DNA of 64,000 bases from Streptomyces pinistramenti. GTDB lineage: Bacteria; Actinomycetota; Actinomycetes; Streptomycetales; Streptomycetaceae. Location of the stretch: NCBI RefSeq assembly GCF_020564935.1, contig NZ_JAJCXB010000005.1, positions 62,001 to 126,000 of the forward strand, read 5' to 3'. Shown in pieces: positions 18,601-25,880 of this stretch. The stretch's first letter is position 1. Every line of letters begins with the position of its first letter. The translations under genes were made by a program, and so were the position numbers. The notes under the pieces were generated by a model that saw nothing but the letters and a program-made list of their open reading frames with translations, was not told where the DNA came from and searched no databases.

Positions 18601-19947
18601 CCGCCGTCCTTCGCCGTAGACGGCGCCCAGCGCCCCGGCCTCGATCGGGTCGCCCAGCATGGTGCCGGTGCCGTGGGTCTCCACGTACCGCACGGCGGCC
18701 GGTACGACCCCGGCGTCCGCGCAGGCCCGGCGGAGCACCGCCTCCTGCGCCTGCGGGCTGGGGGCGGTCAGGCCGTTGCTGAAGCCGTCGTTGTTGACGG
18801 CGCTGCCGCGGAGGGTGCAGTAGATACGGTCGCCGTCCGCGCGGGCCCGGGAGAGCGGCTTGAGCACCACCAGGCCGCCGCCCTCGCCGCGGACGTAGCC
18901 GTTGGCGCGGGCGTCGAACACCTTGCACCGGCCGTCCGGCGCCATCGCACCGAAGTGCGACATCGCCACGGTGCCCGCCGGGTCGCACAGCAGGTTGACG
19001 CCGCCCGCGAGGGCGAGTTCGCACTCTCCGGAGAGCAGGCTGCGCCGTGCCTGGTGCAGCGCGACCAGCGACGACGAGCACGCCGTGTTCACGGTCAGGC
19101 TGGGGCCGGTGAGACCGAGCGTGTAGGAGACGCGGGCGGAGATGATGCTGGTGTCGCCACCGGTGGCCGAGTGCGTGGTCAGCCGCGTCGGGTCGGCGGC
19201 GGTCAGCGCGCCGTACTCGCTCCACATCGCGCCGACGAACACGCCCGCCGCCCGGCCCCGCAGGCTCTCCGGGACGGTGCCCGCATCCTCCAGCGCCTCC
19301 CACGCCAGCTCCATCACCAGCCGCTGCTGAGGGTCCATCTGGACGGCCTCGGCCGGGGAGATCCCGAAGAACAGCGGGTCGAAGTCGGCGATCCCCTCAA
19401 GGAATCCGCCCCACCGGGTGGCCATCCGGCCGGGCTCGCCGGGCCCGTACCAGTCGTCGACGGCCCAGCGCTCCCGTGGCGTCTCGACGACCGCGTCCCG
19501 TCCGGCGGCCAGCAGGTCCCAGTACGCGGCGACGCTCGGCGCCCCGGGGAACCGCGCGGCCATCCCCACCACGGCGATCGGCTCGTCCACCGCCGCCGGT
19601 CCGCGCTCCGCGGCGCCGCGCGCAGCGCCCGCGGCTAACTCTCCCCGCCCGCCGGCCAGATGCCGGGCCAGCGCGGCTGGTGTCGGGCAGCTCCACGCGA
19701 GAGTGGGGGCCAGCGGGCGCCCGAGAAGGCGCGACGCCTCCGCGACGAGGCGGGTGAGCGCCATCGAGTCCAGGCCGTAGGAGGAGAACCGCCCGTCCGC
19801 ACGGACCGCGCCGGGCGTTCGCCCGGTCGCCCCGGCCACCCACTCCAGAAGCCAGCTCTCAAGGCTCCCGATGTCACCGGCCGTCGGTAAGCCGGAGGCC
19901 GTACCCATCCCGTGCCGCGTGCGGTGTGGGTCGAGCCGTTGAGACAT
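15613..19947 (-). CDS. type I PKS with unusual order ACP-KS-AT-AT-ACP
   Basis: 1444 residues. N-terminal carrier domain GLDSM with Ser61. Ketosynthase ~122-545 with active-site TACSSS (Cys290), ETHGTGT (His425) and KSNIGH (His465). First acyltransferase ~572-870 with GQSMGE (Ser663) and YASHS (764-768), the motif usually linked to methylmalonyl-CoA. Second acyltransferase ~980-1275 with GHSMGE (Ser1071) and an atypical VAAHS (1171-1175). C-terminal carrier LGAGSLVAMQLRN with Ser1388. No KR, DH or ER, so the beta-keto group stays. ATG 19947 has GGAG seven bases upstream; a longer frame to 20166 is rejected. It feeds the NRPS encoded by the overlapping downstream gene. The starter unit is unknown. 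Confidence 0.9.
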   Translation of the reverse strand: MSQRLDPHRTRHGMGTASGLPTAGDIGSLESWLLEWVAGATGRTPGAVRADGRFSSYGLDSMALTRLVAEASRLLGRPLAPTLAWSCPTPAALARHLAGGRGELAAGAARGAAERGPAAVDEPIAVVGMAARFPGAPSVAAYWDLLAAGRDAVVETPRERWAVDDWYGPGEPGRMATRWGGFLEGIADFDPLFFGISPAEAVQMDPQQRLVMELAWEALEDAGTVPESLRGRAAGVFVGAMWSEYGALTAADPTRLTTHSATGGDTSIISARVSYTLGLTGPSLTVNTACSSSLVALHQARRSLLSGECELALAGGVNLLCDPAGTVAMSHFGAMAPDGRCKVFDARANGYVRGEGGGLVVLKPLSRARADGDRIYCTLRGSAVNNDGFSNGLTAPSPQAQEAVLRRACADAGVVPAAVRYVETHGTGTMLGDPIEAGALGAVYGEGRRADAPLLLGAVKSNIGHLEAAAGVAGFVKTALVLHHRTVPRNLHFESPNPHIPLDDLRLEVPTAARPWPGGPDEAAWAGVSGFGFGGTNCHVLLSGAPREDAAEDVVDAGRPAVPEAAGGAPAGPVFVFGGQGSQWPRMAVELMTDPAFARAVRACDRALAPHLGGRSVKDLLTLRREPLDDTGSVQAAVFTVQVALAALWAARGVRPAAVIGQSMGEIAAAHVSGALGLDDAARLVAVRARLVDELAGDGTMAVVGLDAERTRAALARHGDPDLAVAVLSGPDRTVISGGRAAVDGLLAVLAAEDVTVRPIDVDYASHSAHMDPLLTPLRKALAGLAPGPSVVPMWSTVTGAPVAGEELDADYWCRNLREPVLFGDGIAGLAAQGHRHFLDLNPHPVTLLDTERVLDGRGQALPSMRRGEPARPVLAASARALGPAPDRPDVPHLLTLSARDEQALAQAAKLTAGRLAEAAPGELPGICHTLAAHRGHHEHRLALVTSDARQAAGSLAAYARGERPPGLVRGRARAATTRTVFVFPGQGGQHATMGRTLYAQEPAFRRAAHTCAELIHAEGGIDLLPWLRGEQPLDTEAIAVVQPAVFTVSVALDALWRSWGVEPAAVVGHSMGEAAAAYACGALSLPDAVRVICRRSAALGPLTGRGAMLLVDLGPEAALAAAAPYAPSAELAAANGPRATVLTGDADEIAEAALKFDAQGVMARVLQVGVAAHSRQCEPLLPGLRRALKSLTPGAERVPFVSTVTGRVHPGEALDAGYWARNLREPVRFADAVGRIAADGPACFLELGPHPVLVPALQDLLRGQESAAVGALRRDRPHRETLALALAGLHTGGVALDWDRTPLPAGRLTALPAYPWQRRRYWITDPPRHTDEPVDRAPLADRIAAASPDKAADLVRHHLTAHLTALLEMDATELPADVPLLALGAGSLVAMQLRNTLLEDLNADLKVSRILNAPSLTALAQEALDAGTGAVRHVQDAPTEVLL

Positions 19948-20120
19948 GCCTGAACTCCCTCGCGTACCACTGCCCACGCAGAGGTGAGCTGTGTTTCGCC
20001 GGTCGGTTGAGAAGAAGAAGGGTGACGCCGGCGACAGTGGCGGCGTCCGGGCGCTGGGTTCCCACGCGCTCCCGCAGAGGTTCGTGTACTTGTGCCATAC
20101 ACCTTGCGGCCGTGATCCAC

Positions 20121-20151
20121 ACCGTATGCGACGCCGGCCACGGGCTGTCAA
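20121..20151 (-). promoter_or_regulatory. putative sigma70 (HrdB-like) promoter of the PKS/NRPS operon
   Basis: On the minus strand TTGACA (20151-20146) is followed after 19 bases by TACGGT (20126-20121), which fits TANNNT. The spacing is slightly long. It lies about 175 bases upstream of the PKS ATG in the only sizeable gap before the operon. Confidence 0.35.
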
Positions 20152-20432
20152 CAGATGGTTACGCATGCCACATCTCGCGCCGGGTATGGTGCGCTCCAGC
20201 GGAATCTGATAGGGGTGTGACCAGCGGTTTTATCCATATGGCCGACGTCGGTCCACGCGGTGCGCCGACGGCACCGAGCCGTTTCCCGGAGTTCATTTCG
20301 CCCGCATTTCGCACGTCCAGGAGGAGCGTGGACCACCGCTGACGTGGCTCCCCGTGCCGGACGCCGACTCCACCGTCCGCCCGGCAGACCCCTGTTCCCT
20401 TACGTCGCCGTCACCGGCATCGGCCACGGCAA

Positions 20433-20492
20433 CGCACACGGCCGGGCCTCGTGCCCGCGGGAAGTGCGGAACGCGAGACCCGGCCGTGTGCG
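20433..20492 (-). terminator. hairpin terminator downstream of eccC
   Basis: CGCACACGGCCGGG (20433-20446) is perfectly complementary to CCCGGCCGTGTGCG (20479-20492), and the inner CCTCG/CGAG extends the stem. It begins about 20 bases after the eccC stop. Confidence 0.75.
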
Positions 20493-20511
20493 TGGCAGGG
20501 CGGAGCCGGTG

Positions 20512-23500
20512 TCAGATGCCGGAGTCGTCCTCGGTGAGGGCGATCTGGATGACCGTGCGGGGCGACTGGCGGCGGACCAGGACGCCGCGGCCCGGGGGAC
20601 GGGGTTCGGCCCGTTCGCCGCTGATGAGCACGCCTTCCTTGGGGTCGCCGGACAGGACGAGGCCGGCTGCGCCCAGTTCGCGGGCGCGGGTCAGCAGCGG
20701 CTCGGTCAGGGCGGTGCGGCCGAAGCCGGATACCCGGCGTGCGGCGATCAGGTGGAAGCCCAGTTCCCTGGCCTGGGGGAGGTAGTCGACGAGCGGGGCG
20801 AGCGGGGAGTTGCGCCCGTTGCCCACCAGGTCGTAGTCGTCGACCACGACGTACAGCTCCGGCCCCTCCCACCAGCTGCGGTCGCGCAGTTGGGCGGCGG
20901 TCACATTGGGCGGGGGCAGCCGCTCGGCGAGCTTCTGGGCGACCTGTTCGGCATAGGCGGTGGCGGCGTTGCTGTCGCCCGCGTACGCGCCCAGGTGCTC
21001 GTCGGGGACCGCGCCGAGCAGCGCCCGCCGGTAGTCCACCACGATGAAGCGGGCCTCCCACGCCGAGTACCGCGCGGTCATCCCGGACAGCCAGGTGCGC
21101 AGGAACACCGACTTGCCGGAACCTGAGTCGCCGTACACCAGGAAGTGCGGCTCCGCGTCGCCCAGTTCGAGGTGGACGGGGCGCAGGTCGTGCTCCGCGA
21201 TGCCGATCGGCACACCCGGAAGGGCGGTCTCCTGCGTCGGGTCGGTGCCGGGCGGCGCGGGCAGCGCCGCCATCTCGGCGAGGGTGAGGTGCTCGGGGAG
21301 CATCCGGATCGGCGGGGCCACCACCGAAGGCCAGGACTCGGTGATCTTCGCCAGCGCGTCCTCCTGGGCCTCGCCCAGACCCTCCAGCGTGTCCATGCCG
21401 TCCAGCCGCGGCAGCGCCACCTGGAACTGAATGCCACCCGGAGCCAGGCCGCGGCCCGGCGCGGTGGCGGAGGCGAAGCGGCGCGCCGCACGGCGGTCGA
21501 CCTCGGACTCGGCCGGGTCGTTCAGCCGCAGCTCAAGGCGTGCCGCGATGCTGTCCCGCAGCGACATCCGCAGGTCGGCCCAGCGGTTGGCGGTCAGCAC
21601 CAGGTGGACGCCCACGCCCAGGCCACGCGCCGCGACGTCCAGCACGACGGCGTCGATGTCCACCTGGTTCTGCAACTCGCCCCGCAGACCCGCCCAGTTG
21701 TCCAGGACCAGGAAGACGTCCGCGGTACGCACACCGGCCGGCAGGTCGCCCGCCGTACGGCGGCGCCTGAACTCCTCCGCCGAGTCGATCCCCAGGTCAC
21801 GGAAGAGCTTCTCGCGCTCCGTGACCAGCTGGGACACCTCGGCGAGCGCCCTCCGTGCCCGGTCCGTGTCGTGCCGTCCGACGACGCCGCTGACGTGCGG
21901 TGCCCGCTCGTACGGCAGCAGCGAGCCGCCGCCGAAGTCGAGGCAGAGGAACTGCACTTCATCCGGCGAGTGCGTGATCATCGCGGACAGCATCAGCGAG
22001 CGCAGGAACATGCTCTTGCCCGACTGCGGCGCGCCGACCAGGGCCAGATGCCCGTACTCGTGCGCGAAGTCCGGCACCACCGGGTGCTGTTGCTGCATCA
22101 CCGGGACGTCCGCCACACCGATCGGGAAGCGCAGCTCGCCGTGGTGCGGCCACCACTGCGCGCGCAGCCCCTCGCCCGGATCGCCGGCCAGCGGCCCCGT
22201 GAGGGCGTCAAGCGGCAGCGCCCTGGGCAGCGGCGGCAGCCACACCTGGTGCACCGCCTGCCCGGCCCGCAGCAGCCGCTCCACCAGGACCTGCATCTCG
22301 GTCGGGCCGGTGAGCAGGGGCCGGGGCCGCGTCTCGGGCGCAGGCTCGGGCGCCGCGTCCGGGTCGGGCGCGCGCCGCAGCCCGAACGGCACCGGGCTGG
22401 TGGGCACCGGGCCCTCGACGGCGAGCCGTTCCTCCGCGGTCTGGTGCGGGCCCGACACATGCGCCACCCGGAACCGCTCATAGACCGTGTCGGCGACCTT
22501 GAGGTACGCCGAGCCGGGAATGGGCGGCAACTGGTAGGCGTCCGGCGTGCCGATGACCGAACGGGACTCGGCGGCCGAGAAGGTCCGCAGGCAGATCCGG
22601 TAGGAGAGGTTGGACTCCAGGCCCCGCAGCTTGCCTTCCTCCAAGCGCTGGGTGGCCAGCAGCAGATGGATGCCGAGGGAGCGGCCGACCCGGCCGATCT
22701 GGACGAACAGGTCGATGAAGTCCGGTCGGCTGGAGAGCAGTTCGCCGAACTCGTCGACGATGACCAGGAGGTAGGGCAGCGGCTCCAGCGGCTTGCCGTC
22801 GGGCCCGGTCTGGCCGGCGGCGCGGCGCAGCTGGTACTCGCGCACGTTGTCGAGGTTTCCGGCGTCGCGCAGCAGCTTCTGCCGCCGCTGCTGTTCGCCC
22901 TGGAGCGCGTCCCGCACCCGGTCGACCAGCGCCAGGTCGTCGACCAGGTTGGTGATCAGGCCCGCCACGTGCGGCAGTTCGGTGACACCGGCGAAGGTGG
23001 CGCCGCCCTTGAAGTCCACCAGGACGAAGCTGAGCAGATCGGGGGAGTGGATCGCGGTCAGGCCGCCGACCAGGGTGCGCAGCAGCTCACTCTTGCCGGA
23101 ACCGGTGGCGCCGACCACCAGACCGTGCGGGCCCATGCCGCCCTGCGCCGCCTCCTTGAGGTCGAGGGGCAGCGGACGGCCCTCCGCGTCGAAGCCGACG
23201 GGGAAGCGCAGCACGTCTTCGGAGTCCGGCTCGATCCACAGGTCTTCCGGCTCGAAGGAGTCGAGGTCGGGGACGCCCAGCAGGTTCGGCAGCGACATGG
23301 TCTGGGCGAGGATCTCCTCGCCCTCGGCGGACAGCCGCAGCGGCGCCAGGGCGCGGGCGGTGGCCGCGCACAGGGCGGGGCTCGGCTCGTCGGCGACCGC
23401 GCCCTCCACGGGGGAGCTGTCCGTGCGGTTGTCGGAGCGACGGCTCTCGATGGTCAGGCGGCCGTCGCCGGTCACCCGGACCCGGACGTCGGCACGGTTC

Positions 23501-24603
23501 GGCTCGTCCGCCTCCCGGTCCACCACGCAGATCACGGTGACACCGGTGCCGGTACCGGCCTCGGCCAGCAGCTGCGTGGCGACCGCCGAACGCGCCCAGG
23601 CGCTGCGCGGGTCGTAGCCGTCGAGCAGGACGATCAGCCGGCGTCGGCTGTCGCCGTTGTCCCGGCTGGTGGAGAAGGCGCGCCGGGCGGCGGCGGCCTG
23701 TTCCTTGGCGGCGGTCAGCCAGGCGTCGAGGCGGTCGGCGACTCCGTCGAAGTCCTCGGCGACCAGCGGCACCACACCGGCCTCACCCGACGCGTCGTTC
23801 TCATGGGTGTGCGGCAGCCACTTGGCCCACTCCCAGTCGGCGTCCTCCGCGCCGCCGGTGACCACCGTGAGGCAGACATCGTCCGGCGCGTGCAACACGG
23901 CGACCTGGGTGAGCAGCGCGCGGGCCACCCCACGGGCACGCCCGGCCGGGCCCAGCACGCTGACCACGCCGGACCTGTCGAGGTCCACGGTGGCCGGCTG
24001 ATGGCCGACCGTGGCGGTGCCCTCGATCAGCCGGTCGGCCGCGGCACGGGCCCGCGCGTCGTACTCGACGGTCGGGTCGTTACGGGCGGCCAGCCGGATC
24101 GGTGTGGACAGCGGCGCACGGCCGGTGCCCAGCCGCACCCGCAGGAAGTCGGGGTCGGCCGGGCGGCGCTCCCACACCCGGCGGCGCCGGCGGGCGATGG
24201 CCCACAGGCGGTGCGGGGACGGGTACTGCCAGGCCGCCACGGTGCGCTGGTCGACGGCGACCTGACGGGCCGCCCGCCGTACCTCGACGAGGTGCTCCAG
24301 GTACCGGTCACGGGCGCGCAGCTTCTGCTTGCGCTGGGTGCCGCGCATCTGCATGCGCACACCGAAGGTGAGACCGATGGAGAGCAGGACGAAGGAGATG
24401 CCGAGCAGAATCAGCATCTTCTTGCCGGCGACGATCATGTACGCGGCCATGCTGATGCTGGACAGCAACGGCATCAGCAGCATCAGCCAGTTGGCGCTGG
24501 AGTCCTTGCCGACCGGCTGTGGTGGCGCGGCCACCACCACCGGATCGGTCGGCAACTGCGGCGGGGCGACCCGGGCTGGGCGGTGGAAGACGATCCGCGA
24601 CAT
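20512..24603 (-). CDS. eccC: type VII (ESX) secretion ATPase EccC, fused EccCa/EccCb
   Basis: 1363 residues, the full length of one-piece EccC. Two hydrophobic segments around residues 38-85 (WLMLLMPLLSSISMAAYMIV, LILLGISFVLLSIGLTFGV) anchor it in the membrane. Three FtsK/SpoIIIE ATPase domains follow, each with an intact Walker A: GATGSGKSEL (~495), GAPQSGKSMF (~855) and GDSGSGKSVF (~1157); the first also has VLVDFKGGATF and LLVIVDEFGEL. EccC is the motor that recognises WXG100-type substrates. ATG 24603 is 66 bases after the YbaB-like gene and likely co-transcribed with it. No EccB, EccD, EccE or mycosin lies to its left, so the rest of the apparatus must be encoded elsewhere. Confidence 0.95.
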   Translation of the reverse strand: MSRIVFHRPARVAPPQLPTDPVVVAAPPQPVGKDSSANWLMLLMPLLSSISMAAYMIVAGKKMLILLGISFVLLSIGLTFGVRMQMRGTQRKQKLRARDRYLEHLVEVRRAARQVAVDQRTVAAWQYPSPHRLWAIARRRRRVWERRPADPDFLRVRLGTGRAPLSTPIRLAARNDPTVEYDARARAAADRLIEGTATVGHQPATVDLDRSGVVSVLGPAGRARGVARALLTQVAVLHAPDDVCLTVVTGGAEDADWEWAKWLPHTHENDASGEAGVVPLVAEDFDGVADRLDAWLTAAKEQAAAARRAFSTSRDNGDSRRRLIVLLDGYDPRSAWARSAVATQLLAEAGTGTGVTVICVVDREADEPNRADVRVRVTGDGRLTIESRRSDNRTDSSPVEGAVADEPSPALCAATARALAPLRLSAEGEEILAQTMSLPNLLGVPDLDSFEPEDLWIEPDSEDVLRFPVGFDAEGRPLPLDLKEAAQGGMGPHGLVVGATGSGKSELLRTLVGGLTAIHSPDLLSFVLVDFKGGATFAGVTELPHVAGLITNLVDDLALVDRVRDALQGEQQRRQKLLRDAGNLDNVREYQLRRAAGQTGPDGKPLEPLPYLLVIVDEFGELLSSRPDFIDLFVQIGRVGRSLGIHLLLATQRLEEGKLRGLESNLSYRICLRTFSAAESRSVIGTPDAYQLPPIPGSAYLKVADTVYERFRVAHVSGPHQTAEERLAVEGPVPTSPVPFGLRRAPDPDAAPEPAPETRPRPLLTGPTEMQVLVERLLRAGQAVHQVWLPPLPRALPLDALTGPLAGDPGEGLRAQWWPHHGELRFPIGVADVPVMQQQHPVVPDFAHEYGHLALVGAPQSGKSMFLRSLMLSAMITHSPDEVQFLCLDFGGGSLLPYERAPHVSGVVGRHDTDRARRALAEVSQLVTEREKLFRDLGIDSAEEFRRRRTAGDLPAGVRTADVFLVLDNWAGLRGELQNQVDIDAVVLDVAARGLGVGVHLVLTANRWADLRMSLRDSIAARLELRLNDPAESEVDRRAARRFASATAPGRGLAPGGIQFQVALPRLDGMDTLEGLGEAQEDALAKITESWPSVVAPPIRMLPEHLTLAEMAALPAPPGTDPTQETALPGVPIGIAEHDLRPVHLELGDAEPHFLVYGDSGSGKSVFLRTWLSGMTARYSAWEARFIVVDYRRALLGAVPDEHLGAYAGDSNAATAYAEQVAQKLAERLPPPNVTAAQLRDRSWWEGPELYVVVDDYDLVGNGRNSPLAPLVDYLPQARELGFHLIAARRVSGFGRTALTEPLLTRARELGAAGLVLSGDPKEGVLISGERAEPRPPGRGVLVRRQSPRTVIQIALTEDDSGI

Positions 24604-24669
24604 CAGGGCTCTCTGTGCAGGGAGGTGGGGCGGCGAAAGACGGGGCGGTGGTGCCCGTTGACCGGCAGG

Positions 24670-25113
24670 TCAGCGCGGCGCGGAGCCGTCCTGGGACGGG
24701 GCCGAAGTGTCCGGGGCGGCCGTGGACGATGCCGGGCGGTCGGGGGCCGGGCCCGTGGGCCGGTTCAGGCGGCTCTGTTCGGTGTGCTCGCGCAGCCCCG
24801 CCGCCAGGTTCGTCAGCCCCTCGGTGAACTCGCCGACCCGCTCGGAGTGCATCTCCTTGACGGACAGCTGCGCGGCATCGACGGCCTGGATGACCAGACC
24901 GGCCAGCGTCTCCGTATCGTCCGGGTCGACCACCGACGGGTCGATCCGCAGCGAGGTCAGCCGGCCTTCACCGGTCACCGTCGCGGTGACCAGGCCACCG
25001 CCACCGTGGCCGGTCGCCTGATTCGCGGACAGGTTCTCACTCAGTCCGGAGAGATGGCCCTGAAGGTGGCGCATCCGGTCGGTGAGAGCCGCGAAATCGA
25101 TCGGGTCGGGCAT
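24670..25113 (-). CDS. YbaB/EbfC-family small protein, ESX-associated
   Basis: 147 residues. Residues 1-~105 match the YbaB/EbfC fold: an N-terminal amphipathic helix (DFAALTDRMRHLQGHLSGLS), a GGGLVTATVTGEGRLTSLRI strand pair, then long helices. The last ~40 residues are a Pro/Ala/Ser-rich tail. Classical YbaB proteins bind DNA, but homologues in actinobacterial ESX loci sit beside giant or WXG100 substrates and may act as chaperones or secreted partners. ATG 25113 has AGGAG eight bases upstream; the in-frame extension to 25383 crosses a terminator hairpin and is rejected. It lies between the mega-toxin gene and eccC. Confidence 0.8.
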   Translation of the reverse strand: MPDPIDFAALTDRMRHLQGHLSGLSENLSANQATGHGGGGLVTATVTGEGRLTSLRIDPSVVDPDDTETLAGLVIQAVDAAQLSVKEMHSERVGEFTEGLTNLAAGLREHTEQSRLNRPTGPAPDRPASSTAAPDTSAPSQDGSAPR

Positions 25114-25343
25114 GGGTGGTGCTCCTCGTGCGGGGCGGGGGGACGACGCGGACGTACCGGCACACGACGGGCGCAGGCGGCCACGCGGGCACGCCGGCCT
25201 TCGAGCGCGCCGGCACCACAGGGGCGGCCGAACGCGGGGGGAACGGCATCGGTCCACGCCCATCCTCCCTCCCGGCGGTGGACCTGCCCAGATCCCCGTT
25301 CGGGGACCTCCGAGCCGGGACCTGCGCAAACCCGCCCGGCGAC

Positions 25344-25383
25344 GTGGGGGTGTCCGGCCGGTGAACCCGCAGGACACCCCCAC
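25344..25383 (-). terminator. hairpin terminator of the giant gene
   Basis: GTGGGGGTGTCC (25344-25355) is perfectly complementary to GGACACCCCCAC (25372-25383), with a 16-base loop. It starts ten bases beyond the giant gene's stop codon, so the YbaB-like/eccC pair probably has its own promoter in 25114-25343 or depends on read-through. Confidence 0.75.
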
Positions 25384-25392
25384 CGTGGCCCG

Positions 25393-25880
25393 CTATCCGG
25401 GCAGCCGGCCCGACTCGCAGTTGTCCACCACCAGATCCTCCGCCTCGGGCCTGGCACGCAGCACCGTGACGAGTTCCGTGGTGCCGCTGTGCCACAGCGG
25501 CCCGTCGCCCAGCTGCTCGAAGCCGAGCACGCCGAGCAACTCAGGGGTCACCACGGCCCCGTTGGTCTCCACGATCACCTGGCCCGCGTCGTCGCCCGCG
25601 GCCAGCCGGACGGCCCGCCGCAGCAGCGCCTCGACGATCCGCGCCACCTGCTCGGGCGGCTCGTCCCCTGACATCGCCCCGCTCAGGTGCAGGACACGCG
25701 GCGGCAGCCCACCGTTCGCGCCGCCGCTGGCCAGCTCCGTGACCGGGTTCTCCACCGTGACGCTCCCGGTGTCGAGCCCACCCATCCGGTACCGGAACTG
25801 CCCGACCGCCGCGCCGTCCCGGTAGCCCTCAGCGGACACGTCCGACGTACCGGTGGGCACCCAGACGATCGCCTGGAGGC
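25393..25880 (-). other. C-terminal domain of the giant protein
   Basis: About 160 residues from RSLVQGRLQAIVWVPTGTSD to DNCESGRLPG. The order VAAGDDAGQVIVETNGA-like (GQVIVETNGAVVTPELLGVL) then GFEQLGDGPLWHSGTTELV weakly resembles the last strands and helix of GNAT acetyltransferases, but the CoA-binding loop was not recognised. It could instead be a recognition or folding domain. One Cys lies six residues before the stop. Confidence 0.35.

Larger units (their letters stand above)
19948..20511. other. intergenic region between eccC and the PKS operon
   Basis: About 560 bases. It contains the hairpin that ends the eccC transcript (20433-20492) and a putative promoter for the PKS operon (20121-20151), listed separately. 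The 165-base leader between that promoter and the PKS start has no recognised riboswitch or leader peptide. Confidence 0.5.

Noticed and set aside
15769..19638. Plus-strand open frame of 1,289 codons opposite the PKS
   Set aside because: Mirror-frame artefact of high GC; the PKS motifs lie on the minus strand.
19948..20166. N-terminal extension of the PKS to 20166
   Set aside because: Contains the putative promoter region and non-coding composition; ATG 19947 has a clear ribosome-binding site.
25114..25383. N-terminal extension of the YbaB-like protein
   Set aside because: Would cross the terminator hairpin at 25344-25383; ATG 25113 gives the normal family length.
21145..25671. Plus-strand open frame of 1,508 codons
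   Set aside because: Runs antisense through eccC, the YbaB-like gene, a terminator and the giant gene; no protein-like motifs.
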